From positions 19,921-83,920 of the forward strand of contig CANBTT010000006.1 in the NCBI GenBank assembly GCA_947372465.1: DNA of 64,000 nucleotides, written 5' to 3'. Shown here piece by piece: positions 36,026 to 45,088 of the stretch. The notes below the pieces were generated by a model. That model searched no databases. It was not told the origin of the DNA and saw only the letters and a list, made by a program, of their open reading frames with translations. The DNA is from Burkholderiales bacterium (GTDB lineage: Bacteria > Pseudomonadota > Gammaproteobacteria > Burkholderiales > Burkholderiaceae_C). The translations under genes and the position numbers were made by a program. Each line of letters begins with the position of its first letter. Positions within the stretch are counted from its first letter, which is position 1.

Positions 36026-37273
36026 ATGACCAAACGTCGCGTTGTTGTCACTGGAGTGGGTTGTGTCAGTCCAGTGGGCAACACAGTCCAAGACTCTTGG
36101 AGTAACTTGCTGAGCGGACGCTCTGGTATAGACTTCATTAAAAAATTTGATGCCTCCGCTTTTGCTTGCCAGTTCGCGGGTGAAGTCAAGGGCTTGGATT
36201 TGGATGCCTACATTTCTCCCAAAGATGCCAGGGGGATGGACGCGTTCATTCACTTTGGCATTGTGGCCTCCATCCAAGCCGTGCTGGACTCTGGTCTTCG
36301 CACGGGCGACGCGCTTGACGAGGAAGAGGCGGCCAGAATTGGCTGCTTGGTGGGTTCTGGAATTGGTGGTTTGCCGCTGATTGAGTCCATGCACACCGAG
36401 CTCACGAACAGGGGACCTAGGCGCATCTCTCCCTTTTTTGTACCGGCTTCCATCATCAACATGATTTCGGGTCATGTCTCCATTCGTTTCGGCTTCAAAG
36501 GGCCCAATTTGGCCATTGCAACGGCTTGTACCACGGGCTTGCACAGCATTGGTCAAGCCGCAAGGATCATTGAGTTTGGGGATGCCGATGTGATGGTGGC
36601 GGGCGGCGCAGAGTCCACGATCTCGCCCTTGGGCGTTGGTGGCTTTGCGGCCATGCGAGCGCTCTCAACACGCAACGACAATCCTCAAATGGCCTCTCGT
36701 CCTTGGGACAAAGATCGGGACGGCTTCGTTTTGGGCGAAGGTGCCGGTGCCATGGTCTTGGAAGAATATGAATACGCGAAAGCCAGGGGCGCCAAAATAT
36801 ACGCTGAGCTGGTTGGCTTTGGTATGAGCGGAGACGCGGGACACATGACAGCGCCCGACATGCATGGCCCTAGAAGGGCCATGGTCAACGCATTGAAAAA
36901 CGCAAGCATCAATGCTGAACAAATTGACTATTTGAATGCCCACGGGACTTCAACGCCATTGGGAGACGTGAACGAGACCAAGGCGATCAAAGCAGCACTG
37001 GGAGAGCATGCCAAAAAAATTGTCGTGAACTCCACCAAATCCATGACGGGTCACCTTTTGGGGGGAGCCGGTGGCATTGAGAGTGTGTTCACCGTCTTGG
37101 CCCTGCACCATCAAATCAGCCCGCCTACCATCAACATCGACAACCAAGATCCTGAGTGCGATTTGGATTATTGTGCCAATGTGGCCCGAGAGATGCCGAT
37201 GCAATTTGCCATGAAAAACAATTTTGGTTTTGGTGGCACCAATGGCACTTTGATTTTCAAGAAAGCCCCTTAA
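36026..37273 (+). CDS. fabF: 3-oxoacyl-ACP synthase II
   Basis: Elongating condensing enzyme, which in E. coli also sets unsaturated-chain length. The 415 residues carry the Cys-His-His triad: Cys168 in [13 protein letters not shown], His in [12 protein letters not shown], and His in [15 protein letters not shown]. The [15 protein letters not shown]-terminal motif is intact. It closes the fab cluster; 276 bases without a gene separate it from mucD, where most Burkholderiales carry rpoE-rseA-rseB. Confidence 0.98.
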   Translation: MTKRRVVVTGVGCVSPVGNTVQDSWSNLLSGRSGIDFIKKFDASAFACQFAGEVKGLDLDAYISPKDARGMDAFIHFGIVASIQAVLDSGLRTGDALDEEEAARIGCLVGSGIGGLPLIESMHTELTNRGPRRISPFFVPASIINMISGHVSIRFGFKGPNLAIATACTTGLHSIGQAARIIEFGDADVMVAGGAESTISPLGVGGFAAMRALSTRNDNPQMASRPWDKDRDGFVLGEGAGAMVLEEYEYAKARGAKIYAELVGFGMSGDAGHMTAPDMHGPRRAMVNALKNASINAEQIDYLNAHGTSTPLGDVNETKAIKAALGEHAKKIVVNSTKSMTGHLLGGAGGIESVFTVLALHHQISPPTINIDNQDPECDLDYCANVAREMPMQFAMKNNFGFGGTNGTLIFKKAP

Positions 37274-37549
37274 GGCGCTTGAGGAATGGGGCAGCCCCTG
37301 GGGCCTGGTCGCCTTATATTTCTATACACATGGATGCGTTGCTTCATGGCGGGTTTTGACAAGCCAATTGCGAGTTGACGCCTTGTTTGCTGTGTGAGAA
37401 CGGGAAAAAAATTCAAGTTCTAAAGTGCGGGACTTGTAATTTTTCCTTTTGACCTCATCTTTGTTCTTTGCTCTTGCCAGAGCCAAACCCGTTGACGCAT
37501 GTTGAGGGGTGGGTCCATCAAAACAGTGTGTCGGATTTTGGAGGCAGCT
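37274..37549. other. Gap between fabF and mucD
   Basis: 276 bases with no supported gene. It must hold a promoter for mucD, but I see no convincing sigma-70 pair; a GGGACTT near 37431 resembles part of a sigma-E -35 without a matching -10. The region is where rpoE-rseA-rseB would normally lie in the order. Confidence 0.5.
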
Positions 37550-39055
37550 ATGCATATTTTTTGTCCGTGTTCAAAGCTTGTTCGTTGCGCAATGGTGGCG
37601 CTTTGCCTTGCGTGCTTGGGGGCGACTTCCATGGCCGCGGGCCCTCAGCCCAACACGACTGCCCCTGTGGTTCGCGCCTTGCCCGACTTCACCGATTTGG
37701 TGGAGCTGGTGGGTCCATCGGTTGTGAACATCCGCACCATAGAAAAAGTGCTTGCCCGCTCCCCAGCCGCCAACGGCCAAGCGGACGGGGAAGAGGAGAT
37801 GCAGGAGCTTTTTAAGAAGTTTTTTGGCATGCCTTTCCCAGGGGCGCCAAGTGGGCCCAATGCGCCGCGTCAACAACGCCCCAACCGAAGTGCGCCCCAA
37901 GAGGAGGAGCAACCCAAAGGCGTGGGCTCGGGTTTTATATTGAGTGCAGATGGCCTGATCATGACCAATGCGCACGTGGTGGAAGGGGCCGATCAAGTGG
38001 TGGTCACTTTGCCGGACAAAAGAGAATTCAGAGCAAAAATAATTGGCACTGATCGAAGAACCGATGTGGCTGTGGTGAAAATTGAAGCCGCTGGTTTGCC
38101 TGCTGTTCGAATTGGCGATGTGAGCCGCTTAAAGGTGGGTGAGTGGGTGATGGCCATCGGATCTCCCTTTGGTTTTGAGAACACCGTGACCGCTGGTATC
38201 GTGAGTGCCAAGCAAAGAGACACGGGGGAGTTTGTCTCTTTCATTCAGACCGATGTGGCGATCAATCCAGGCAACTCGGGTGGCCCTTTGATCAATATGC
38301 GAGGTGAGGTGATTGGTATCAACAGTCAGATCTATTCGCGTTCGGGTGGTTTCATGGGCATTTCATTTGCGATTCCCATCGATGAGGCTGTTCGTGTGAG
38401 TGATCAACTCAGAGTGAGTGGACGCGTGCAAAGAGGGCGATTGGGGATTCAAATTGGCGCCGTCAGCAAAGAATTGGCAGAGTCCATGGGTTTGGCAAAA
38501 GCAATGGGTGCACTTGTACAAAACGTCGAGGCCAATTCTCCTGCAGAAAAAGCCGGCCTTGAGGCGGGTGACATCATCACGAAGGTCGACGGCAAGGTGG
38601 TTGAAAAATCCATCGATTTGCCGCGCTTTGTGGGCGGGATCAAACCGGGCTCAAAGGCAACAGTGACGGTCCTCAGAAGAGGGGTCAACAAAGACATTGC
38701 CGTGATGGTGGGTGAATTTGAGTCGGATAAAAAGATGGCAAGCCAAGCGCCTGCTGAAAAAGCGCCAGCGCAATCGACGTTTTCTGCCTTGGGCTTGAGC
38801 CTGAGTGATTTGACCGAGGGCATGAAGCGTGAACTTAAAGTGCGCATCGGTGTTCGGGTTGACCAGGCCACCGATGCTGCAGCGCGAGCGGGACTCAAAG
38901 AGGGCGATATTGTTTTGCAATTGGCCAATGTGGAGATTCAATCGGTGAAAGATTTCGAGACGACGTTTGCTCGTTTGGACAAGAGCAAAGCCACAACGGT
39001 CCTTTTTAAACGAGGTGAATGGGCGCAATACGCCATTATTCGCCCCAGCAAGTAA
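37550..39055 (+). CDS. mucD: DegP/DegQ-family periplasmic serine protease (MucD type)
   Basis: A periplasmic HtrA protease/chaperone for misfolded envelope proteins. The 501 residues start with a Sec signal peptide (hydrophobic about 10-24, cleavage near SMAA-G at 30). The trypsin-like domain has His142 (TNAHVVEG), Asp172 (RRTDVAVVKIE) and Ser243 (NPGNSGGPL). Two PDZ domains follow (about 290-380 and 410-495). A Pro/Gln-rich insert at 97-122 is the LA-type loop. GGAGG five bases before the ATG at 37550 decides the start. In related genomes it is preceded by the sigma-E regulon genes; here it stands alone after fabF. Confidence 0.95.
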   Translation: MHIFCPCSKLVRCAMVALCLACLGATSMAAGPQPNTTAPVVRALPDFTDLVELVGPSVVNIRTIEKVLARSPAANGQADGEEEMQELFKKFFGMPFPGAPSGPNAPRQQRPNRSAPQEEEQPKGVGSGFILSADGLIMTNAHVVEGADQVVVTLPDKREFRAKIIGTDRRTDVAVVKIEAAGLPAVRIGDVSRLKVGEWVMAIGSPFGFENTVTAGIVSAKQRDTGEFVSFIQTDVAINPGNSGGPLINMRGEVIGINSQIYSRSGGFMGISFAIPIDEAVRVSDQLRVSGRVQRGRLGIQIGAVSKELAESMGLAKAMGALVQNVEANSPAEKAGLEAGDIITKVDGKVVEKSIDLPRFVGGIKPGSKATVTVLRRGVNKDIAVMVGEFESDKKMASQAPAEKAPAQSTFSALGLSLSDLTEGMKRELKVRIGVRVDQATDAAARAGLKEGDIVLQLANVEIQSVKDFETTFARLDKSKATTVLFKRGEWAQYAIIRPSK

Positions 39056-39214
39056 GACCATTCGCTCGGCAAGGCGCTCAAAGAAATTTTGATTTTTTAC
39101 TACGAAAGGTAACAAAAAAGATTAAAAATACCCTAAAACTCTGTCGGGTATAAGGGAATTGATGCAAAAATGGCACTCGGTCAATTTTTTTTTAGGATTT
39201 TTTGTTTCAAGAAA

Positions 39215-39243
39215 TTGAAAATAAAAGAATGTTTTTTTATTAC
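39215..39243 (+). promoter_or_regulatory. Candidate promoter in the lepA upstream region
   Basis: TTGAAA (39215-39220) and TATTAC (39238-39243) are 17 bases apart in AT-rich DNA. A better -10, TACAAT at 39241-39246, is 20 bases away, which is too far. The transcript would reach the terminator at 39550 after about 300 bases. Confidence 0.35.
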
Positions 39244-39382
39244 AATTCTTCGTTAGAATCAAAGCATGTCAAATGCAAATCCAACTTCAGATTGTGAAAA
39301 TCACTTGTTATGCTGATACGCACACTGTCTCCACAATTACTCCACAGCTCACACACAAGTTGTTCTTCTTAAATAAACAATA

Positions 39383-39404
39383 CTGTGAATAAGCTGTGAA
39401 TAAT
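39383..39404. repeat. 11-bp tandem direct repeat, DnaA-box- or Pho-box-like
   Basis: CTGTGAATAAG is followed directly by CTGTGAATAAT. On the minus strand each copy contains TTATTCACA, an exact match to the DnaA-box consensus TTATNCACA. The 11-bp period and CTGT core also resemble OmpR/PhoB-class operators. Confidence 0.8.
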
Positions 39405-39519
39405 ATCCATGTTGTTGACCTACAACGAACCATTCAAGACAAATCATGGGATGTCATTGAAAGCAATTTTGCCTACAATGAAGTCCCAACTATCGCAGTT
39501 GCCATAGATTGTTGGTTCC

Positions 39520-39550
39520 GGGCGCGTCAGCAGTTGACGCGCCCTTTTTT
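39520..39550 (+). terminator. Strong intrinsic terminator upstream of lepA
   Basis: A 10-bp perfect GC-rich stem (GGGCGCGTCA / TGACGCGCCC) with a 5-base loop is followed by six Ts. It ends 44 bases before the lepA ATG, so transcripts entering from the left stop here. Confidence 0.92.
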
Positions 39551-39561
39551 ATGTCAATGAT
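39534..39561 (+). promoter_or_regulatory. Candidate lepA promoter overlapping the terminator
   Basis: TTGACG (39534-39539, inside the right terminator arm) and AATGAT (39556-39561) are 16 bases apart, which would start transcription about 25 bases before lepA. Confidence 0.35.
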
Positions 39562-39594
39562 CGTTTGAATTCAACTACTTAGGTCTTTCCTTTG

Positions 39595-41406
39595 ATGAAG
39601 CACATCAGAAATTTTTCAATCATTGCCCACATTGATCATGGTAAATCAACCCTCGCCGATCGTTTGATTCAGCGCTGTGGGGGGCTCGAGGCGCGTGAGA
39701 TGCAGGCGCAAGTTTTGGATTCGATGGACATTGAGAAAGAGCGTGGGATAACCATCAAGGCGCAAACGGCTTCATTGCTGTACAAGGCGAAAAATGGTGA
39801 GACGTACAACCTGAACTTGATCGATACGCCGGGTCACGTTGATTTCTCTTACGAGGTCTCTCGCTCCTTGTCGGCGTGTGAGGGCGCTTTGTTGGTGGTG
39901 GATGCTTCACAAGGTGTAGAGGCTCAAACCGTCGCGAACTGTTACACCGCACTCGACTTGGGTGTGGAGGTGATCCCTGTGCTCAACAAGATGGATTTGC
40001 CTCAGGCCGATCCAGAAAATGCAAAAACAGAAATTGAAGATGTGATCGGGATCGATGCGTCTGATGCCATTCCATGTTCGGCCAAGACCGGCATGGGCAT
40101 TGATGAAATATTAGAAGCCATTGTGGCGCACGTGCCTGAACCCCGGGGCAATCCAGACGGTGCCCTACGCGCCATGATCGTTGACAGCTGGTTTGATAGC
40201 TATGTGGGTGTCGTCATGCTCGTGCGCGTGGTCGATGGCGAGCTCAACTGCGGCGACCGCATCAAAATGATGGCGACGGGGACGACCTACATTGCCGAAA
40301 AATTGGGCGTCTTCACACCGGCCAATCAACCCAAGCAAAAGCTAAGTGCAGGACAGGTGGGCTACATCATTGCGGGCATCAAAGAGTTGCAAGCGGCCAA
40401 AGTGGGTGACACGATCACGCAGATCAAGCAGGGCACGGGTGGCGCGAGCGCCACCGCCACAGAGGCTTTGCCCGGCTTCAAAGAGATTCAGCCCCAGGTG
40501 TTTGCAGGCCTGTACCCAACCGAGGCCAATCAATACGACTCATTGAGAGACAGTCTAGAGAAGTTAAAACTCAATGACGCCTCTCTTCAGTACGAGCCCG
40601 AAGTGTCCCAAGCTTTGGGTTTTGGCTTTCGCTGTGGCTTTCTAGGTCTTTTGCACATGGAGATTGTGCAAGAACGACTCGAGCGAGAGTTTGACCAGGA
40701 CTTGATCACAACCGCCCCCAGTGTGGTCTACCAAGTGGTCAAAGGGGACGGGGAAGTTGTGATGGTAGAGAACCCCTCCAAAATGCCCGAACAAGGCAAG
40801 CTGCAAGAAATCAGAGAGCCCATTGTGACCGTTCACTTGTACATGCCCCAAGAGTATGTCGGTGCGGTGATGACCTTGGCCAATCAAAAACGTGGCGTGC
40901 AACTCAACATGGCCTACCACGGCAGGCAAGTGATGCTGACCTATGAGCTGCCCTTGGGGGAAATCGTTTTGGATTTCTTTGACAAACTCAAATCCGTCTC
41001 AAGAGGCTACGCCTCCATGGACTACGATTTCAAAGAGTACCGTGCCTCGGATGTGGTGAAGGTCGACATTTTGCTCAATGGTGAAAAGGTCGATGCCTTG
41101 TCCATCATTGTGCACCGAACGCAGTCTCAGTACAGAGGTCGCGCCGTGGTTGCAAAAATGAGAGAGATCATCTCCAGGCAAATGTTTGATGTGGCGATTC
41201 AGGCCGCGATTGGTGCTAATATCATCGCTCGCGAGTCGATCAAGGCGCTTAGAAAAAATGTCTTGGCCAAGTGCTACGGGGGAGACATCTCAAGAAAGAG
41301 AAAGCTCCTTGAAAAGCAAAAGGCGGGTAAGAAAAGAATGAAACAAATTGGCTCTGTAGAAGTTCCACAAGAGGCCTTTTTAGCAATACTGCAAGTGGAG
41401 GATTGA
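39595..41406 (+). CDS. lepA: Elongation factor 4 (LepA)
   Basis: A ribosome-bound translational GTPase involved in initiation and ribosome back-translocation under stress. The 603 residues begin [20 protein letters not shown] with the P-loop, then [10 protein letters not shown] (switch I), [12 protein letters not shown], and [10 protein letters not shown] for guanine recognition. The LepA-specific C-terminal domain ends with the basic [20 protein letters not shown] stretch. A TTG one codon earlier is possible. lepB begins one base after its stop. A terminator just upstream separates it from mucD. Confidence 0.98.
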   Translation: MKHIRNFSIIAHIDHGKSTLADRLIQRCGGLEAREMQAQVLDSMDIEKERGITIKAQTASLLYKAKNGETYNLNLIDTPGHVDFSYEVSRSLSACEGALLVVDASQGVEAQTVANCYTALDLGVEVIPVLNKMDLPQADPENAKTEIEDVIGIDASDAIPCSAKTGMGIDEILEAIVAHVPEPRGNPDGALRAMIVDSWFDSYVGVVMLVRVVDGELNCGDRIKMMATGTTYIAEKLGVFTPANQPKQKLSAGQVGYIIAGIKELQAAKVGDTITQIKQGTGGASATATEALPGFKEIQPQVFAGLYPTEANQYDSLRDSLEKLKLNDASLQYEPEVSQALGFGFRCGFLGLLHMEIVQERLEREFDQDLITTAPSVVYQVVKGDGEVVMVENPSKMPEQGKLQEIREPIVTVHLYMPQEYVGAVMTLANQKRGVQLNMAYHGRQVMLTYELPLGEIVLDFFDKLKSVSRGYASMDYDFKEYRASDVVKVDILLNGEKVDALSIIVHRTQSQYRGRAVVAKMREIISRQMFDVAIQAAIGANIIARESIKALRKNVLAKCYGGDISRKRKLLEKQKAGKKRMKQIGSVEVPQEAFLAILQVED

Positions 41407-41407
41407 T

Positions 41408-42403
41408 GTGGCTATTTTGACAGCGTTTGTTTTAGGGGCCTTTGGCATCTACATTGGCTCTTGGTACCTGGGTTATCAAGAGGGCAACTTTGCTCTTTTG
41501 TTGTTCTCAGCCACCGTGGTCACTGGCATTTATTGGCTTTTTGAGAAAGCCATCTTTTTGCCCAAAAGAATCCAAGAGGCGCAAGCGTTGGACCAAGCCG
41601 AGCACAAGCGCTTGGGTGAACTCGCCAGCATGGGCATTCAACAAGCGCCTTTGGACATTCAAGCCAAACAGCAAGAGATCTTGCGCCAGCCTTGGTGGCT
41701 CGATTGGACGGCGGGTCTGTTTCCCGTGATCTTGGTGGTGTTCGTTTTGCGCTCCTTTTTGTTCGAGCCCTTTAAGATCCCATCGGGCTCGATGATCCCA
41801 ACCCTTTGGGTGGGCGATTTGATATTGGTCAACAAGTTTCACTACGGTATTCGTCTGCCGGTGATCAATTTCAAAGTCACCGACGGTGAGCCCGTTAAAA
41901 GAGGCGATGTGATGGTCTTTCGTTACCCGCCGAACCCGAGTTTGGACTACATCAAGCGCGTGGTGGGTCTGCCAGGCGACGAGGTGGCCTACATCAATAA
42001 AAAGCTCACCATCAATGGTGTGGTCGTGAAAGACGCGGCCGTGCCGGACTTCTTTGAAGAGGACTCTTTGCGCTACATCAAGCAGTTTGAAGAGTCGATG
42101 CCCACAGGCGACACAAAAGACCCGCAAGTGCAACTCGTCAAGCACCGCTTGCTCAATGAAAATGAGCGGCCCGCCTTTGTCGAAGGGGCCAGTAATTTTC
42201 CGTTCAAAGAGCAGTGTCAATACAGTCTTGAGGGCATCGTGTGCAAGGTGCCCGAGGGCCATTACTTCATGATGGGTGACAACAGGGACAATTCCTTGGA
42301 CTCCCGTTACTGGGGCTTTGTACCGGACAAGAACATCGTTGGCCGCGCATTTTATGTGTGGATGAATTTTGGCAACTTGAAACGCATTGGTGGCTTTGAC
42401 TAA
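41408..42403 (+). CDS. lepB: Signal peptidase I
   Basis: Removes signal peptides from secreted proteins at the periplasmic face. The 331 residues have two N-terminal transmembrane helices (about 3-22 and 28-47), a cytoplasmic loop, and a third hydrophobic stretch (about 104-118) before the catalytic domain. The dyad is Ser128 in IPSGSMIPTL and Lys183 in DYIKRVVGLPGD; MMGDNRDNSLDSRYWG is the late signature. It starts with GTG just after the lepA stop. mucD and lepB products both act on exported proteins. Confidence 0.96.
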   Translation: MAILTAFVLGAFGIYIGSWYLGYQEGNFALLLFSATVVTGIYWLFEKAIFLPKRIQEAQALDQAEHKRLGELASMGIQQAPLDIQAKQQEILRQPWWLDWTAGLFPVILVVFVLRSFLFEPFKIPSGSMIPTLWVGDLILVNKFHYGIRLPVINFKVTDGEPVKRGDVMVFRYPPNPSLDYIKRVVGLPGDEVAYINKKLTINGVVVKDAAVPDFFEEDSLRYIKQFEESMPTGDTKDPQVQLVKHRLLNENERPAFVEGASNFPFKEQCQYSLEGIVCKVPEGHYFMMGDNRDNSLDSRYWGFVPDKNIVGRAFYVWMNFGNLKRIGGFD

Positions 42404-42422
42404 GTCCTTGTCCTCTCCCCCA

Positions 42423-43106
42423 ATGAGTCGCGCTCATCAAGAGTTGCTTGAGCGGCTGGGTTTGAGCTTTGCCCAGCCCGCCCTTTTGCACCAGGCGCTC
42501 ACCCACCGCAGCTTCAGTTCAAATCACAACGAGAGGCTGGAGTTTTTGGGCGATTCGGTGCTCAATTTGGCCGTTTCAACCATGTTGTACGCCGCCTTGC
42601 CCGACTTGCCTGAGGGGGATTTGTCAAGGGTGAGGGCCAATTTGGTCAAGCAAGACACCTTGCATCAGTTGGCCATGGACCTCAAGTTGCCCATGCTCAT
42701 TCGCCTAGGAGAAGGCGAGATGAAGTCGGGTGGACAAAAACGACCCTCTATCTTGGCCGATACCCTTGAAGCGCTGATTGGTGCTGTGTATTTGGATGCC
42801 GGTTACGACAAAGCACAAGCCTTGGTTTTTCGGCTTTTCGAGCCCATACAAATCAACCCCACCATGCAAGCGGCCTCCAAGGACCCGAAGACAGAGCTGC
42901 AAGAGTGGCTGCAAGCCAAACGACTCAAACTGCCCATCTACCGAGTCGTTGGAACGCTGGGTGCCGCGCATCAACAAACCTTCGATGTGGAGTGCGAGGT
43001 GCCAGAGCTCTCATTGATTGAGAGAGGCATCGGGGGATCAAGAAGAGCGGCAGAACAGGTGGCCGCTTTGGCCATGTTGGAGTCCATCAAGGAAAAGAAA
43101 CAATGA
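42423..43106 (+). CDS. rnc: Ribonuclease III
   Basis: Cleaves double-stranded RNA in rRNA maturation and mRNA regulation. The 227 residues contain the catalytic ERLEFLGDSVL (Glu40, Asp44), RPSILADTLEALIGAVYLDAG, and a C-terminal double-stranded RNA-binding domain (about 155-225). The frame is open from 42387, overlapping lepB; the ATG at 42423 gives the usual length and N-terminus. Its stop overlaps the era start (ATGA, 43103-43106), the classical rnc-era coupling. Confidence 0.95.
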   Translation: MSRAHQELLERLGLSFAQPALLHQALTHRSFSSNHNERLEFLGDSVLNLAVSTMLYAALPDLPEGDLSRVRANLVKQDTLHQLAMDLKLPMLIRLGEGEMKSGGQKRPSILADTLEALIGAVYLDAGYDKAQALVFRLFEPIQINPTMQAASKDPKTELQEWLQAKRLKLPIYRVVGTLGAAHQQTFDVECEVPELSLIERGIGGSRRAAEQVAALAMLESIKEKKQ

Positions 43107-44182
43107 GTACGCCAAAAGAGAACAAACCAGGCGTAAAAATGCCCAAAGAGCAAAAACGCATCAAGTCCCCCCAACACGCTGCGAGCTTGCCGCCCGCCTT
43201 GGAGTCACTGCAGGACTTGATTGCCAAGCCTGAGGACAGCGCGCATTCTTTGGGGGACGTCCCAGTGCCTGAGCTCAAAGACTTGGGCCCAAGACATGCG
43301 GGCCTCATTGCGATTGTTGGCCGCCCCAATGTGGGCAAATCCACCCTCATGAACGCCTTGGTGGGGCAAAAAATCAGCATCACCTCCAAAAAGGCGCAGA
43401 CCACAAGGCACCGCATCACGGGCATTCGAAATGAGGGCCCCAACCAACTCATTTTTGTCGATACCCCAGGCTTTCAGACCCTGCACAACAATGCTTTGAA
43501 TCGCTCTCTCAACAAAACCGTTGTTGGCGCTGTTGGCGACGTGGACTTGGTGTTGTTTGTGGTGGAGGCCGGTCATTTCAACTCGTCCGATGCCAAAGTG
43601 CTGGACCTCATCAAGCCGGGTACAAAAGTGGTGCTCTTGGCCAACAAGGTTGATCAAGTCAACAACAAAGAGGATCTCATGCCATGGATGAAAGACATGC
43701 AAGAGCGCTTTGATTTTTACGCGATATTTCCAATGTCGGCCAAAAGCAGCAAGGACATCGAACGCTTGGTGCAACTTTGCATCAAAGATTTGCCTGAGCA
43801 GGCATGGTGGTACTTGAACGACGAGCTCACAGATCGCAGCGAAAAGTTTTTGGCCAGTGAGATCATTCGCGAAAAACTGTTTCGCTTAACGGGCGATGAG
43901 TTGCCCTACACCTCGACTGTGATCATTGACAAGTTCACTGAGGAGCCCGGACGCGCGGTGGCTCGCATGATCAAAATCGCTGCCACCATTGTGGTTGAGC
44001 GTGAGGGCCACAAAGCCATGGTCATTGGAGAAAAAGGTGAAAAGCTCAAACGCATGGGCACCGATGCGCGTCAAGAGCTTGAGCGACTGATGGATGCAAA
44101 AGTATTTTTAGAGATTTGGGTCAAAGTGCGCTCAGGCTGGGCCGATGATGAGGCTCGGGTACGCAGCTTTGGCTACGAGTAA
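43103..44182 (+). CDS. era: GTPase Era
   Basis: A 16S rRNA-binding GTPase needed for 30S assembly. The P-loop GRPNVGKS is at residues 73-80, followed by TTRHRITGI, DTPGFQ and NKVD, then the C-terminal KH domain with VIGEKGEKLKRMG. At 359 residues it is longer than E. coli Era (301). The extra length is an N-terminal extension of about 58 residues rich in Lys, Pro and acidic residues before the GTPase domain. The ATG overlaps the rnc stop, which supports the long form; a later start cannot be excluded. recO overlaps its 3' end. Confidence 0.95.
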   Translation: MSTPKENKPGVKMPKEQKRIKSPQHAASLPPALESLQDLIAKPEDSAHSLGDVPVPELKDLGPRHAGLIAIVGRPNVGKSTLMNALVGQKISITSKKAQTTRHRITGIRNEGPNQLIFVDTPGFQTLHNNALNRSLNKTVVGAVGDVDLVLFVVEAGHFNSSDAKVLDLIKPGTKVVLLANKVDQVNNKEDLMPWMKDMQERFDFYAIFPMSAKSSKDIERLVQLCIKDLPEQAWWYLNDELTDRSEKFLASEIIREKLFRLTGDELPYTSTVIIDKFTEEPGRAVARMIKIAATIVVEREGHKAMVIGEKGEKLKRMGTDARQELERLMDAKVFLEIWVKVRSGWADDEARVRSFGYE

Positions 44183-45038
44183 GAAAAGTTCACTCACCCG
44201 CACAACCGAGGAGCCCTCCTTTGTGCTGCACCGTTACCCCTGGAGTGAGTCGAGTTTGGTGTTGGATGTGTTCACCCGCCACCATGGACGGCTGGTCTTG
44301 GTGGCCAAAGGGGCCAAGCGCCCACACTCCAACTTCAGGCCCGTGCTCATGCCCTTGCAGCCCTTGAGCCTGGGCTTCAGTGGGGACCAAGAGGTCAGAA
44401 ATCTATCCGCCGCAGATTGGGTCGGTGGGCACGTCATGCCTCAAGGCGAGTCCTTGCTCAGTGGCTTTTATTTGAACGAGCTCCTCTTGAAGATGCTTGC
44501 ACGTGAAGATCCACACCCCGAGTTGTTTGATGTCTACAAAGATGTGGTGCAGATTTTGTCGGGTGGCTTTGAGCAGACCTTGGGCCCCCTTTTGAGAACG
44601 TTTGAGCTTTTGATGCTCTCGCATTTGGGTCATTTGCCCAATTTAACCGCACAGACCTCCACGCTTGAGCCCCTCAAGGACATGGAGCTTTACGCCTTGA
44701 TCCCAGAGGTCGGTCTGAGCCGGGTGATGTTCAAAGACCTCATGGGCCGCTCTGAGGCTGGTGCAAGCACGGACTCACGCGACGCGCCATCGAGCAGCGA
44801 CTCGGCCACGATGATGCACCGCGCCAAAACCATGGCGCTCACGGGCGTGCAGTGGCGCGCTTTGTCGCAGGCCTTGCATGCGCCGAACGCTTTGACCAGC
44901 ACCTTGCGCTTGTGTGCAGAAATGGAGCCACAAAGTCGACAAGCCTTGCAGTCGCAATTGCGACAAATCATACATTTTCATTGCGGCATGGCGACTTTAA
45001 AGACCAGGCAGTTTATGATCGATATTCAGGCCTTGTAG
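44145..45038 (+). CDS. recO: DNA repair protein RecO
   Basis: Loads RecA at gaps with RecF and RecR. At 297 residues it begins with an OB fold: PSFVLHRYPWSESSLVLDVF, then GRLVLVAKGAKRP and RPVLMPLQPLSLGFSG. A helical core follows (LSGFYLNELLLKMLAREDPHPELFDVY is partly visible here), and a C-terminal region ends HFHCGMATLKTRQFM. A Ser/Asp-rich insert lies at about 205-225. The start at 44145 overlaps era by 38 bases; a TTG at 44169 is an alternative. rnc-era-recO-pdxJ-acpS is a standard proteobacterial order. Confidence 0.93.
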   Translation: MMRLGYAALATSKKSSLTRTTEEPSFVLHRYPWSESSLVLDVFTRHHGRLVLVAKGAKRPHSNFRPVLMPLQPLSLGFSGDQEVRNLSAADWVGGHVMPQGESLLSGFYLNELLLKMLAREDPHPELFDVYKDVVQILSGGFEQTLGPLLRTFELLMLSHLGHLPNLTAQTSTLEPLKDMELYALIPEVGLSRVMFKDLMGRSEAGASTDSRDAPSSSDSATMMHRAKTMALTGVQWRALSQALHAPNALTSTLRLCAEMEPQSRQALQSQLRQIIHFHCGMATLKTRQFMIDIQAL

Positions 45039-45088
45039 ACACAGACCTGTTTCATCTTTCCATCTTTTCTCCAAAGTGAAAACTCACC

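Larger units (their letters stand above)
39056..39594. other. AT-rich gap between mucD and lepA
   Basis: 539 bases, clearly richer in A and T than its surroundings, especially 39080-39260 with several runs of T. No protein gene is supported. It contains a promoter-like pair near 39215-39243, an 11-bp tandem repeat at 39383-39404, two CTCCACA words near 39329-39345, and a strong terminator at 39520-39550. The combination fits a small RNA gene or a complex regulatory region. Confidence 0.6.

Noticed and set aside
39383-39404. Firm call of a Pho box
   Set aside because: The CTGT core and 11-bp period fit, but the third to fourth positions of each half-site differ from the consensus and no -10 lies at the expected distance.
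39056-39594. Chromosomal replication origin
   Set aside because: AT-rich DNA and two DnaA-like 9-mers are present, but there is no dnaA, dnaN, gyrB, rpmH or parAB nearby, genes on both sides run in the same direction, and only two boxes are seen.
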